Under the pieces are notes generated by a model, which saw only the letters and a program-made list of their open reading frames with translations, was not told the origin of the DNA and ran no database searches. From NCBI RefSeq assembly GCF_000017265.1, contig NC_011144.1:3760001-3824000 (forward strand): 64,000 nt of DNA, in the 5' to 3' direction. Positions 54,475 through 64,000 of the stretch are shown here, piece by piece (positions within the stretch are counted from its first letter, which is position 1; every line of letters starts with the position of its first letter). This DNA comes from Phenylobacterium zucineum HLK1. Its GTDB lineage: Bacteria > Pseudomonadota > Alphaproteobacteria > Caulobacterales > Caulobacteraceae. The translations under genes were made by a program, and so were the position numbers.

Positions 54475-55431
54475 TCAACCGTGACCGTGCGCGTGCCCGC
54501 AGCCGGCGTCCGCGCCGCGCACCTCCACCGTGACATGGGAAAGGCCGGGAAGGCCAGCCAGGCGGGCGCGATAGGCCTCGGGCTGTCCCGGCGGGTCGGC
54601 GGCGATCACCGCGATCACCGCATGGTGCCCGGGCCCGAGCCGCCAAAGGTGCAGGTCGAGGACCCGCTCGCCGCCCGCCGAGAGCCGCTGGCGGACCTCG
54701 TCGGTGAGGCTGCGCGAAGGGTTGATGTCGAGGAGGGCGCGGCCCGCCTTGCGCATCAGCACGAAGGCGAACTGGGCCACCAGCCCGGCCGCCAGCAGGC
54801 CCGCCAGGGGGTCGAAGAAGTCCAGGCCGAGGTAGCGGCCCGCTAGGATCGCCCCGACCGCCAGCACCGACACCGCCGCGTCCGCCGTCAGGTGCAGGTG
54901 CACGGCCGAAAGGTTGAGGTCGCCGTCGGGATCGTGCCGCGCCGCATGGCTGTGGCCCGGCCGCAGCAGCCAGACGCAGATGAGGGTGACGGCGAGGCTG
55001 CCCACCGCGATCGGCAGGGCGCCGTGGTAGTCCACCGCCTCGGGGTCGGCGAGCCGGTGCATGCTCTCCACCGCGATCAACACCGCCGTCACCGCCAGCA
55101 CCACCGCGTTGGCGAAGCCGGCGAGGTAGCCCAGCTTGCCGGTGCCGAAGCTAAAGGCGGGATTGTCGGCGTGCCGCCGCGCCAGGGCGTAGGCCGCGGC
55201 GGCCACCAGCAGGGCGGCCACGTGGGCGGCCATGTGCAGGCCCGCCGCGGTCAGGGCCATGGACCGGGTCAGCAGGCCGCCGGCCACGAGAGCGACCAGG
55301 GTCGCCGCGCAGATGGCGGTCACGATCCAGGTGCGGCGCTCGTTCCGGCTATGGTCGGCCCCCAGATAGGTCCGGTCCTCGCGGAAGGCGTCCAGCGCAG
55401 CGGCGGGTTCGGGGCGCTCGGCCGTGGTCAT
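54475..55431 (-). CDS. Cation diffusion facilitator, DmeF-like (Co/Ni/Zn efflux)
   Basis: 318-aa CDF transporter. Opening GADHSRNERRTWIVTAICA and the helix 2 motif LTAAGLHMAAHVAALL (HxxxH) with helix 5 HLHLTADAAVS are the DmeF-type metal-binding pattern. His-rich loop RPGHSHAARHDPDGD and a C-terminal His-rich tail (CGHAHGHG). Its start codon abuts a Zur-like operator (55432-55449) which also faces the COG0523 gene, so zinc or cobalt is the likely cargo. Confidence 0.87.
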   Translation of the reverse strand: MTTAERPEPAAALDAFREDRTYLGADHSRNERRTWIVTAICAATLVALVAGGLLTRSMALTAAGLHMAAHVAALLVAAAAYALARRHADNPAFSFGTGKLGYLAGFANAVVLAVTAVLIAVESMHRLADPEAVDYHGALPIAVGSLAVTLICVWLLRPGHSHAARHDPDGDLNLSAVHLHLTADAAVSVLAVGAILAGRYLGLDFFDPLAGLLAAGLVAQFAFVLMRKAGRALLDINPSRSLTDEVRQRLSAGGERVLDLHLWRLGPGHHAVIAVIAADPPGQPEAYRARLAGLPGLSHVTVEVRGADAGCGHAHGHG

Positions 55432-55449
55432 GTGTTACTTTATAACATC
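55432..55449. promoter_or_regulatory. Zur-box-like operator between the CDF and COG0523 genes
   Basis: GTGTTACTTTATAACATC shares 16 of 18 bases with the site at 49610-49627 and has the TGTTA-N5-TAACA dyad in common with it. It lies directly before the CDF start and 54 bp ahead of the COG0523 start, so could control both. Confidence 0.7.
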
Positions 55450-55503
55450 CCAGCGTGAGAACGCCACTTCATTAGTTCGGCCTCTCGCCCTACATGGACG
55501 CCC

Positions 55504-56577
55504 ATGAGCGAAAAGACCCCCGTCACAGTCCTGACCGGCTATCTCGGCGCCGGCAAGACCACCCTTCTGAACCGCATCCTCTCCGAGGACCACGGGAAGA
55601 CGTACGCCGTCATCGTCAACGAGTTCGGCGAGGTGGGCATCGACAACGACCTGATCGTCGGCGCGGACGAAGAAGTCTTCGAGATGAACAACGGGTGCGT
55701 CTGCTGCACGGTGCGCGGCGACCTGATCCGGGTGCTCTCGGGCCTGATGAAGCGGAAGGGCAAGTTCGACGCCATCATCGTCGAGACGACGGGCCTCGCC
55801 GACCCCGCGCCCGTGGCCCAGACCTTCTTCGTGGACGAGGACGTCAGCGCCCGCACCGAGCTGGACAGCGTAACGACCGTGGTGGACGCCAAGCACCTGC
55901 CGCTGCGGCTGAAGGACTCTAAGGAGGCGGCCGAGCAGATCGCCTTCGCCGACCAGATCATCCTGAACAAGACCGACCTCGTCTCCGAGGACGAGCTGGC
56001 CGAGGTGGAGCGCGCGATCCGGACGCTGAACCCGCTCGCCCCGATCCATCGGGCGCAGCGCTCCAACGTCCCGCTGGAGATGATCCTCGGCCGCCACGCC
56101 TTCGACCTGGCGCGGGTCACCGAGCTGCAGCCCGAGTTCCTCAATCCGGCGCACGGCGAGCCGGGGCACGTCCACGACGAGCACTGCGGCCACGATCATC
56201 ACGACCATGGCCACGACCACCACCACGGCCACGATCATGGGCATGACCATGGCCACATCCACGACCATGTGGCCGAGAGCGGCATCAGCTCGATCTCGCT
56301 GACGGCCGACCGGCCGATCGACGCCAACCGGGTCACGGCCTGGCTCAACAACGTGCTGCAGACCCAGGGCGTCGACATCCTGCGTGCCAAGGGCATCCTG
56401 GACATCAAGGGCGACGACCGCCGGCTGGTTTTCCAGGCGGTGCACATGATCCTGGAGGGCGATTTCCAGGGCCCGTGGCGCGAGGACGAGAAGCGCTATT
56501 CGCGCCTGGTCTTCATCGGCCGCAACCTCGACGAGGCGGGCCTTCGCGCCGGCTTCGAGAGCTGTATCGCGGCCTAG
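55504..56577 (+). CDS. COG0523 (CobW/ZigA-type) metallochaperone GTPase
   Basis: 357 aa. Walker A VLTGYLGAGKTTLLNRIL, switch region NEFGEVGIDNDLIV, the metal-binding GCVCC motif in MNNGCVCCTVRGDL, and NKTDL guanine motif. A central stretch around residues 220-255 is very rich in His and Asp (about twenty histidines), a metal store or ligand tether. The C-terminal CobW_C domain follows (RLVFQAVHMILEGDFQG). With a Zur-like box at 55432-55449 this fits a zinc-transfer COG0523 protein better than cobalamin synthesis. Confidence 0.92.
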   Translation: MSEKTPVTVLTGYLGAGKTTLLNRILSEDHGKTYAVIVNEFGEVGIDNDLIVGADEEVFEMNNGCVCCTVRGDLIRVLSGLMKRKGKFDAIIVETTGLADPAPVAQTFFVDEDVSARTELDSVTTVVDAKHLPLRLKDSKEAAEQIAFADQIILNKTDLVSEDELAEVERAIRTLNPLAPIHRAQRSNVPLEMILGRHAFDLARVTELQPEFLNPAHGEPGHVHDEHCGHDHHDHGHDHHHGHDHGHDHGHIHDHVAESGISSISLTADRPIDANRVTAWLNNVLQTQGVDILRAKGILDIKGDDRRLVFQAVHMILEGDFQGPWREDEKRYSRLVFIGRNLDEAGLRAGFESCIAA

Positions 56578-56993
56578 CCTTTCGGTCCGCAGCGGCTGAC
56601 GTCGCCCTTCCGGCAGGCGGCGACGTCGGCCTCCCAGGCGGCCATCGCCTTGGCGTGGTCGGCCTGCGCCTTCTCGGCCTCGGCCCGGATCCGGGCGGCC
56701 TCGGCCTCGCGGGCCGCGAGGGCGGCCTCGTGCTCGGCGAGCGCCGTCGCGTAGGCGGCCCGGGCGGCGGCGTTGCGGGCCTCCACCTCGGCGTTCTTCC
56801 GGTTGACCTCGACGTTCAGCAGCTCGCTGCGCCGGTTCTGGTCGGCGAGCTCGGCCTCGCGCGCCATGCGGGCGGCGAGCGCCGCGTCAGACACGGGCGC
56901 GGCCTGGCCGGCGGGCTGCCCGGCAGTCTGGGTCAGCGCCGGGCCGGCGGCGGCGGCGAGGAACGCGAACGCGAGGACGGCGGCGGCGCGCAT
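56574..56993 (-). CDS. Secreted coiled-coil protein of unknown function
   Basis: 139 aa: signal peptide (AAAVLAFAFLAAAAGPALTQ), then a long Ala/Glu-rich helix (ARNAAARAAYATALAEHEAA and similar) that should form a coiled coil, and a C-terminal AACRKGDVSRCGPKG with two cysteines. Lies downstream of gyrB on the same strand (71 bp gap) and its stop overlaps that of the COG0523 gene. Confidence 0.7.
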   Translation of the reverse strand: MRAAAVLAFAFLAAAAGPALTQTAGQPAGQAAPVSDAALAARMAREAELADQNRRSELLNVEVNRKNAEVEARNAAARAAYATALAEHEAALAAREAEAARIRAEAEKAQADHAKAMAAWEADVAACRKGDVSRCGPKG

Positions 56994-57064
56994 CGGCGGG
57001 TCTCCAACAAGCTTGAGCTTGGCGTGACCCTGCCGCCGCGGCGCGCAGCCGGCCTTGATCTGCG

Positions 57065-59665
<2,601 letters not shown>

Positions 59666-60121
59666 TCAGGCCACGGCGCTGACGATCTTGCGCAGGCCGT
59701 CGCGCAGGGCGCGGGTGTGCTCTGGGGTGTGGTCCTGGGGCCGGCGCATCACCTGCAGCGCCTCGACGTGGACCGCCACCATGGCCGAGCTCCATTTGCC
59801 CGAGGCGCGCAGCCGGGTGATCAGCTCGCAGAGGCTGTAGGCCGCCTCGCCCAACTCGTCGCGGCCGAAGATGCCGGCCATGGCGATGATCCGGTTCGCG
59901 GCGACGTAGACGTCGTCCACGCGCGGGTCGTCCAGGCGGTCGATGGCCGGCGCGGCGGCGGCGATCTCGTGGACCGTGCGGTCCAGCTCCTCCAGCGTCG
60001 GCTCGCGCAGCACCTCGAGCTGCACCTCGGCGGCGGCCACCGCCTCCTTCAGGTTCATGCCCGAACGCTGCACCAGCGCCTTCGCCAGCCGGTTCGCGTA
60101 CTTGAACGTGCGGGCGGTCAT
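59666..60121 (-). CDS. cheE: Chemotaxis protein CheE
   Basis: 151-aa helical protein (MTARTFKYANRLAKALVQRS). The assignment rests on position: it is the last gene of a che cluster in the order cheY-cheD-cheU-cheY-cheE known from the Caulobacter crescentus mcpA operon. The sequence shows a conserved-looking DDVYVAANRIIAMAGIFGRD and ELGEAAYSLCELI. No catalytic motif. Its ATG overlaps the preceding stop (TGATG). Confidence 0.78.
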   Translation of the reverse strand: MTARTFKYANRLAKALVQRSGMNLKEAVAAAEVQLEVLREPTLEELDRTVHEIAAAAPAIDRLDDPRVDDVYVAANRIIAMAGIFGRDELGEAAYSLCELITRLRASGKWSSAMVAVHVEALQVMRRPQDHTPEHTRALRDGLRKIVSAVA

Positions 60122-60729
60122 CAGGCCACGGCCTTTTTGGGATTGAGCAAGGCGTCGATCTCCGATTGCGCCAGGTCGGGGCCGGCGGGGAAGCCGACCT
60201 CGGGGGACAGGTCGCCCTGACGGCGGCCCTTCATCCCGGGCGGCGGGCCGAAGTGCTTGTGGCGCCGATCGGGGCCCACGTAGGTGTCGCACTCGACGAA
60301 TTCGCGCTCGTCCTGCACGAGCCAGAGCATCCGGTCGAACAGCACCTTCGGCGTGATCGGCTTGGCCACGACGAAGCTCGCGCCGCAGTCGCGGGCGCGC
60401 AGGACCGAGCTCGACGGCGTGTGGCCGGCGACCAGCAGGATCGGGGCGAGGCGGTTGCGGCCCTCGCGCTCGGCGCGGATCCGGCGGACGAACTCGAAGC
60501 CGTCGCCGTTGGGCATGTCGCCGTCGACCACGATGAGGTCGAAGTCGACCCGCTTGACCACCTCATCGGCCTCGGGGATCGACATGTACTTGCGGATGGC
60601 TTTCACGCCGAAGCCGATGAAGACCTGGCCCAGCAGGTCGAGCTCCACCTGATTGTTCTGCACGATCAGGACGACGGTCTTGGCGAGGTTCAGGCGCGGG
60701 TCGGCGCCCAGCTTGCCCGAGAGGCTCAT
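60121..60729 (-). CDS. Degenerate CheY-like receiver with C-terminal extension
   Basis: 202 aa. Receiver domain at residues 10-135: the phospho-acceptor Asp is kept in LIVVDGDMPNGDG, as are the Thr-like switch (VAGHT) and Lys (VVAKPI), but the usual acidic pair is replaced by Asn-Asn in LIVQNNQVELD, so Mg-dependent phosphorylation is doubtful. A C-terminal tail of about 60 residues (YVGPDRRHKHFGPPPGMKG) is unusual. It is in the place of cheYIII of Caulobacter. Overlaps cheU by 4 bp. Confidence 0.82.
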   Translation of the reverse strand: MSLSGKLGADPRLNLAKTVVLIVQNNQVELDLLGQVFIGFGVKAIRKYMSIPEADEVVKRVDFDLIVVDGDMPNGDGFEFVRRIRAEREGRNRLAPILLVAGHTPSSSVLRARDCGASFVVAKPITPKVLFDRMLWLVQDEREFVECDTYVGPDRRHKHFGPPPGMKGRRQGDLSPEVGFPAGPDLAQSEIDALLNPKKAVA

Positions 60730-61079
60730 TCGAACAGCTCCAGGTCGCCGGCCGCCGCCGAGGCCTCCTGCGGCTGCAGGCGCAGCGCCGCCGCCATGGC
60801 CTCCAGCGGCAGGTCGCGGGTCGCGGCCGCCGCGTCGGCGCGCCACTCGTCCGGAAGCTCCTGGCCCAGGTTCGACAGGAACCAGGAGAGGCTGGCGAGC
60901 CCCTGGGTGAGGTAGTCCAGGTCCTGCAGCGCCACGGCGTGCGGATTGCCGGCGAGGGTGGGGCTCAGCGCCGACTGGAGCCGGCCGCAGCGGCCTTCCA
61001 GGTCCTGCAGGACGCCGGCGGCGGCGTGCAGCACTTCGCGGAGGGCGACGGGTTCCATCTCGTTCATCGCCTCGTCCAT
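60726..61079 (-). CDS. cheU: Chemotaxis protein CheU
   Basis: 117-aa helical protein (EPVALREVLHAAAGVLQDLE; ALQDLDYLTQGLASLSWFLS). Named by position between cheD and the second cheY, as in Caulobacter. The C-terminus AAAGDLELFE resembles that of CheD (VAGELELF). Start overlaps the cheD stop by 1 bp (TGATG). Confidence 0.75.
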   Translation of the reverse strand: MDEAMNEMEPVALREVLHAAAGVLQDLEGRCGRLQSALSPTLAGNPHAVALQDLDYLTQGLASLSWFLSNLGQELPDEWRADAAAATRDLPLEAMAAALRLQPQEASAAAGDLELFE

Positions 61080-61651
61080 CAGAACAGCTCCAGCTCGCCC
61101 GCGACGGGAAGCGGCTTGGGCGCCGGGGCGCGGCGCTCGCGCTCGAAGGGGGCGAGGGCCTGCTTCGGCAGCAGGATCTGGCGCGCCCGGCCCGACACCG
61201 GCCAGTACTGGACCCGCCGACCCTGCTCGCCGCCCAGGCTGCCGCCGGCGTGGGCCAGGCCTTCCCGGCGCAGGTAGTCCCGGGCGAAGGCGCCGTTGAG
61301 GGCGCCGACGTCGGTCAGCCCCTCCAGCATCCGGGCGCCGCCGAACAGCTTGGCCTCCAGCCGGCCGCGCTGGGCGCCCCGCGCCAGCAGGGCGTTGACC
61401 AGCAGCTCCATGGCGTAGGCGCCGAACCGCTGGGCGTCGCCGGTCGCGGCCGGGTCCTGCGCCCCGGGCAGCAGGAAGTGGTTCATGCCGCCGACGCCCA
61501 CGACGGGGTCGCGCACGCAGGCGGCCACGCACGATCCCAGCACCGTCGTGAGCACGACGGCGGGATCGTCGGAGACGCGGAACTCGCCCTGCACCACGTG
61601 CAGCGGGCGAGCGGCCTCGCTGTCCAGGTCGGGGGCGAGCGCCGTGGTCAC
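61079..61651 (-). CDS. cheD: Chemoreceptor glutamine deamidase CheD
   Basis: 190 aa. Catalytic Cys in TTVLGSCVAACVRDPVVGVG and His in GGMNHFLLPGAQD, with EAKLFGGARMLEGL, all typical of CheD, which deamidates receptor glutamines and can work as a CheC partner. GTG start at 61651, GTGA overlap with cheY. Ends VAGELELF, similar to the CheU tail. Confidence 0.9.
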   Translation of the reverse strand: MTTALAPDLDSEAARPLHVVQGEFRVSDDPAVVLTTVLGSCVAACVRDPVVGVGGMNHFLLPGAQDPAATGDAQRFGAYAMELLVNALLARGAQRGRLEAKLFGGARMLEGLTDVGALNGAFARDYLRREGLAHAGGSLGGEQGRRVQYWPVSGRARQILLPKQALAPFERERRAPAPKPLPVAGELELF

Positions 61652-62037
61652 GTGATCGGCCCGAAGACCGCTTCGATCTTCTCCTTCAGCGTCGCGACCG
61701 TGAACGGCTTGACGAGGTAATTGTTGACCCCGAACTGCACGGCCCGCTGCACCAGCTCGCGGTCGGCGCGGCCGGTCAGCATGATGAAGGGCGTGCCGCG
61801 GATCGGCTCGTGGCCCCGGATCGCCCGCAGCAGGCCCAGGCCATCCAGCTTGGGCATGTTGTAGTCCGAGATCACCAGGTCGACCTTGCTGGTCAGCAGG
61901 GCGCGCAGGCCGGCCTCGCCGTCGGCGCACTCCTTGATCTCCCGGAAGCCGAGCTCCTGGAGGCCGGTGCGGACCAGCGAGCGCATGGTCTGCTGGTCGT
62001 CGACGACGACGACGTTCATGGAAGCCGCAACGGGCAT
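61648..62037 (-). CDS. cheY: Chemotaxis response regulator CheY
   Basis: 129 aa, single receiver domain with complete active site: acidic pair in NVVVVDDQQTMR, phosphoacceptor Asp in LVISDYNMPKLDG, Thr in FIMLTGRADRE and Lys in NYLVKPFTV. The phosphorylated form should bind the flagellar switch. Start overlaps the cheB stop (TGATG). Confidence 0.92.
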   Translation of the reverse strand: MPVAASMNVVVVDDQQTMRSLVRTGLQELGFREIKECADGEAGLRALLTSKVDLVISDYNMPKLDGLGLLRAIRGHEPIRGTPFIMLTGRADRELVQRAVQFGVNNYLVKPFTVATLKEKIEAVFGPIT

Positions 62038-63068
62038 CAGACATTCTCCACGATCTGGGGGGACGCCGCCTTGAGCAGCTCGGAAGCGATCTTCTCGAGC
62101 GGCGCCTGGCGCTCGACGGCGCCGAGTTCGAAAGCGGCCTTGGGCATGCCGTAGACGACGCACGAGGCCTCGTCCTGGCCGACGGTGCGCGCGCCGGACT
62201 CGCGCATCTCCAGCAGGCCCCTGGCGCCGTCACGGCCCATGCCGGTCAGGATGGCGCCGACGGCGCGGGGGCCGACGGCCTTGGCCACCGACGAGAAGAG
62301 CACGTCCACCGACGGACGGTGGCCGTTCACCGGCTCGCCGGGGGCGACGCGGCAGCGCAGGCGGGTCCCGCCGGCCACCTCGAGGTGGTTCAGCCCGCCG
62401 GGGGCCACGAACACCCGACCGACGTCTAGGAGCGCGCCGTCGCTCGCCTCCTCCACGCGTGGCGCGCAGAGCCGGTCGAGCCGCTCGGCGAAGCTGCGGG
62501 TGAAGCCTTCCGGCATGTGCTGGGTGATGACTGTCGGCGGGCAGTTGTCGGGGAAGCGGCTCAGGATGGCGATCAGGGCCTCGACGCCGCCCGTGGACGA
62601 GCCGATGGCGATCAGCCGCCCGTCCGGCTCGTGGGCGATGCGGGCCGGGGCCGGCGCGCCGGCCGTGCGGTCCAGCGGGCGCACCCGGGCCCGGGCGGCG
62701 GCCTTCACCTTGCCGGGCAGTTCGCGGAAGCCCTCCAGGCCGCCGGTGGACGGCTTGGCGACGCAGTCCACGGCGCCGATCTCGAGCGCCTCGAGGGTGA
62801 TCTCGGCCCCGCGCGTCGTGAGCGTCGAGACCATGACCACCGGCATCGGCCGCAGGCGCATGATCTTCTCGAGGAAGTCGATGCCGTTCATGTTCGGCAT
62901 CTCGACGTCCAGGGTGATCACGTCGGGATTGAGGGCCTTGATGGCCTCGCGCGCCTCGTAGGGGTCGGCGGCCTGGCCCACGACCTCGATCTCGGGGTCC
63001 TTGCCCAGCACCGCCGAGATCAGGCTGCGCATGGTGGCGGAGTCGTCGACGACCAGCACCCGTATCAT
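62037..63068 (-). CDS. cheB: Chemotaxis protein-glutamate methylesterase CheB
   Basis: 343 aa. N-terminal receiver ([13 protein letters not shown]; phospho-Asp in [14 protein letters not shown]), then the methylesterase domain with the catalytic Ser in [17 protein letters not shown], His in [14 protein letters not shown] and Asp in [14 protein letters not shown]. Removes methyl groups from receptors. Starts by ATGA overlap with cheR. Confidence 0.95.
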   Translation of the reverse strand: MIRVLVVDDSATMRSLISAVLGKDPEIEVVGQAADPYEAREAIKALNPDVITLDVEMPNMNGIDFLEKIMRLRPMPVVMVSTLTTRGAEITLEALEIGAVDCVAKPSTGGLEGFRELPGKVKAAARARVRPLDRTAGAPAPARIAHEPDGRLIAIGSSTGGVEALIAILSRFPDNCPPTVITQHMPEGFTRSFAERLDRLCAPRVEEASDGALLDVGRVFVAPGGLNHLEVAGGTRLRCRVAPGEPVNGHRPSVDVLFSSVAKAVGPRAVGAILTGMGRDGARGLLEMRESGARTVGQDEASCVVYGMPKAAFELGAVERQAPLEKIASELLKAASPQIVENV

Positions 63069-63946
63069 CGGGCCGCTCCCTTCAGACGGTAGATGGTCAC
63101 GCCCTCGCTCTGGAGGCGGCCGGCGGCCTCGCCGACCAGCCGTTCCGAGTGGCCGAGGTAGAGCCGCGCGCCGGGCGCCATCAGCGGTACGAACCGGCTG
63201 AAGACCCGGGCCTGGGTGGCCTCCTCGAAGTAGATCACCACGTTGCGGCAGAAGATCGCCTGATAGGTCCGGCGCATCGGCCAGTCGCCCATCAGGTTCA
63301 GCTCGTTGAAGGTCACCAGCCGGCGCAGGGGGTCGGCCACGACCCAGCGGTCGCCCTGCTGGCGGAACCAGCGGCTGCGCAGGTCGCCGGGGATCTGCAG
63401 CATGCTGGAGGAGCCGTAGGCGCCTTCCCGGGCCCGGGCCAGGACATGGGTGTCGATGTCAGTGGCCAGGACGCGCACGTCCAGCTCCGCCGCCTCGGGC
63501 AGCAGCGAGAGGATGGTGAGTGCGATGGAGTAGGGCTCCTCGCCGCTGGAGCAGCCGGCCGACCAGATCCGCACCTGTCCGCCCCGCTTGGCCTCCTGCA
63601 GCAGCGGCGGCAGGACCACGGTCTTCAGGTGTTCGAAGTGGTGCGGCTCGCGGAAGAAGCGGGTGACGTTGGTGGTCAGGGCCGCGATCATCTGCTGGCG
63701 CTCGTCGGCGCCGCCGGCGCCGGCGACCAGCGCGCAATAGTCCCGGAAGCTCTCCAGCCCCAGGCTGCGCAGCCGCTTGGCCAGCCGCGAGTAGACCAGC
63801 GTGGCCTTGGACTCCGACAGCGCGATCCCCGCCTCGTCGTGCAGGATGGCGGCGATGCGCTGGAAGTCCTCGGCCTGGAACACGAATTCCCCGTCGACCA
63901 GGCGCCCGCCGTTCTTGGCGGAGGTCGCGGGCGGCGCTGTCGTCAC
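63065..63946 (-). CDS. cheR: Chemotaxis protein methyltransferase CheR
   Basis: 293 aa. N-terminal helical domain ([20 protein letters not shown]) and SAM-binding Rossmann core: [36 protein letters not shown], and [20 protein letters not shown]. The start GTG at 63946 overlaps the stop of the upstream gene (GTGA), preferred over a GTG at 63955. Methylates receptor glutamates. Confidence 0.94.
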   Translation of the reverse strand: MTTAPPATSAKNGGRLVDGEFVFQAEDFQRIAAILHDEAGIALSESKATLVYSRLAKRLRSLGLESFRDYCALVAGAGGADERQQMIAALTTNVTRFFREPHHFEHLKTVVLPPLLQEAKRGGQVRIWSAGCSSGEEPYSIALTILSLLPEAAELDVRVLATDIDTHVLARAREGAYGSSSMLQIPGDLRSRWFRQQGDRWVVADPLRRLVTFNELNLMGDWPMRRTYQAIFCRNVVIYFEEATQARVFSRFVPLMAPGARLYLGHSERLVGEAAGRLQSEGVTIYRLKGAAR

Positions 63947-64000
63947 GCGGCGCACTCCAGGTCATCCGTCGGCAGCAGGCCGGTGAGCGAGATGAAGCTC
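63943..64000 (-). CDS. CheW-like coupling protein, C-terminal 18 residues only
   Basis: Only the last residues ([18 protein letters not shown]) are in the window; their frame overlaps the cheR start by 4 bp. The identity as CheW is by position in the Caulobacter-type operon and is not provable from this piece. Confidence 0.45.
   Translation of the reverse strand, partial: SFISLTGLLPTDDLECAA

Noticed and set aside
55504..56577. Annotation of the COG0523 gene as cobalamin synthesis CobW
   Set aside because: No cobalamin genes nearby, and the zinc-type operator and His-rich insert argue for a metallochaperone.

Overview
The window is about 70% GC, densely coded and almost free of mobile DNA. 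It reads as the chromosome of an alphaproteobacterium of the Caulobacteraceae, most likely Phenylobacterium or Caulobacter. Evidence: the chemotaxis gene order at the right end, including cheU and cheE, known to me from the Caulobacter crescentus mcpA operon; a class I lysyl-tRNA synthetase; the DUF484-xerC pair; and GANTC (CcrM-type) sites upstream of genes. No tRNA, rRNA, CRISPR array, insertion sequence or prophage was recognised.

Left third (1-19 kb): phnC and a partial phnD (phosphonate-type ABC uptake) lie divergent to a polyamine locus holding a group IV PLP decarboxylase and a deoxyhypusine-synthase-like enzyme. Then follow a periplasmic molybdoenzyme with its membrane cytochrome b, thioesterase and hydrolase genes, a dienoyl-CoA-isomerase-like crotonase, a pentapeptide-repeat protein, a secreted CHAP protein, terC, priA (with an altered zinc region), transaldolase, DUF484 and xerC.

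Middle (19-46 kb): mostly housekeeping and accessory metabolism. It holds lpdA, a cation effluxer, GST/queG, rfbC with a glycosyltransferase, argE, an FKBP lipoprotein, ilvA and a HAD phosphatase. A repair pair (ATP-dependent ligase plus metallo-beta-lactamase exonuclease) follows, then two PaaI thioesterases, a second orphan phnD, lysK, a MerR regulator with a clear multi-half-site operator followed by an acyl-CoA dehydrogenase, osmC, a vsr-cysK-cytosine methyltransferase block, a D-aminoacylase-type amidohydrolase and recQ.

Metal cluster (46-57 kb): a TonB-dependent receptor, a PepSY membrane protein, a membrane-tethered winged-helix regulator, a DmeF-like CDF transporter and a His-rich COG0523 GTPase. 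Nearly identical 18-bp operator-like sequences, which look like Zur boxes, lie upstream of the receptor and between the CDF and COG0523 genes. I read this as a zinc (or zinc/cobalt) homeostasis region. Between them lie small exported proteins, a BON-domain protein and a class A beta-lactamase-like hydrolase.

Right end (57-64 kb): gyrB, then a tightly overlapping chemotaxis operon on the minus strand, read as cheW (partial), cheR, cheB, cheY, cheD, cheU, a second degenerate receiver, and cheE.
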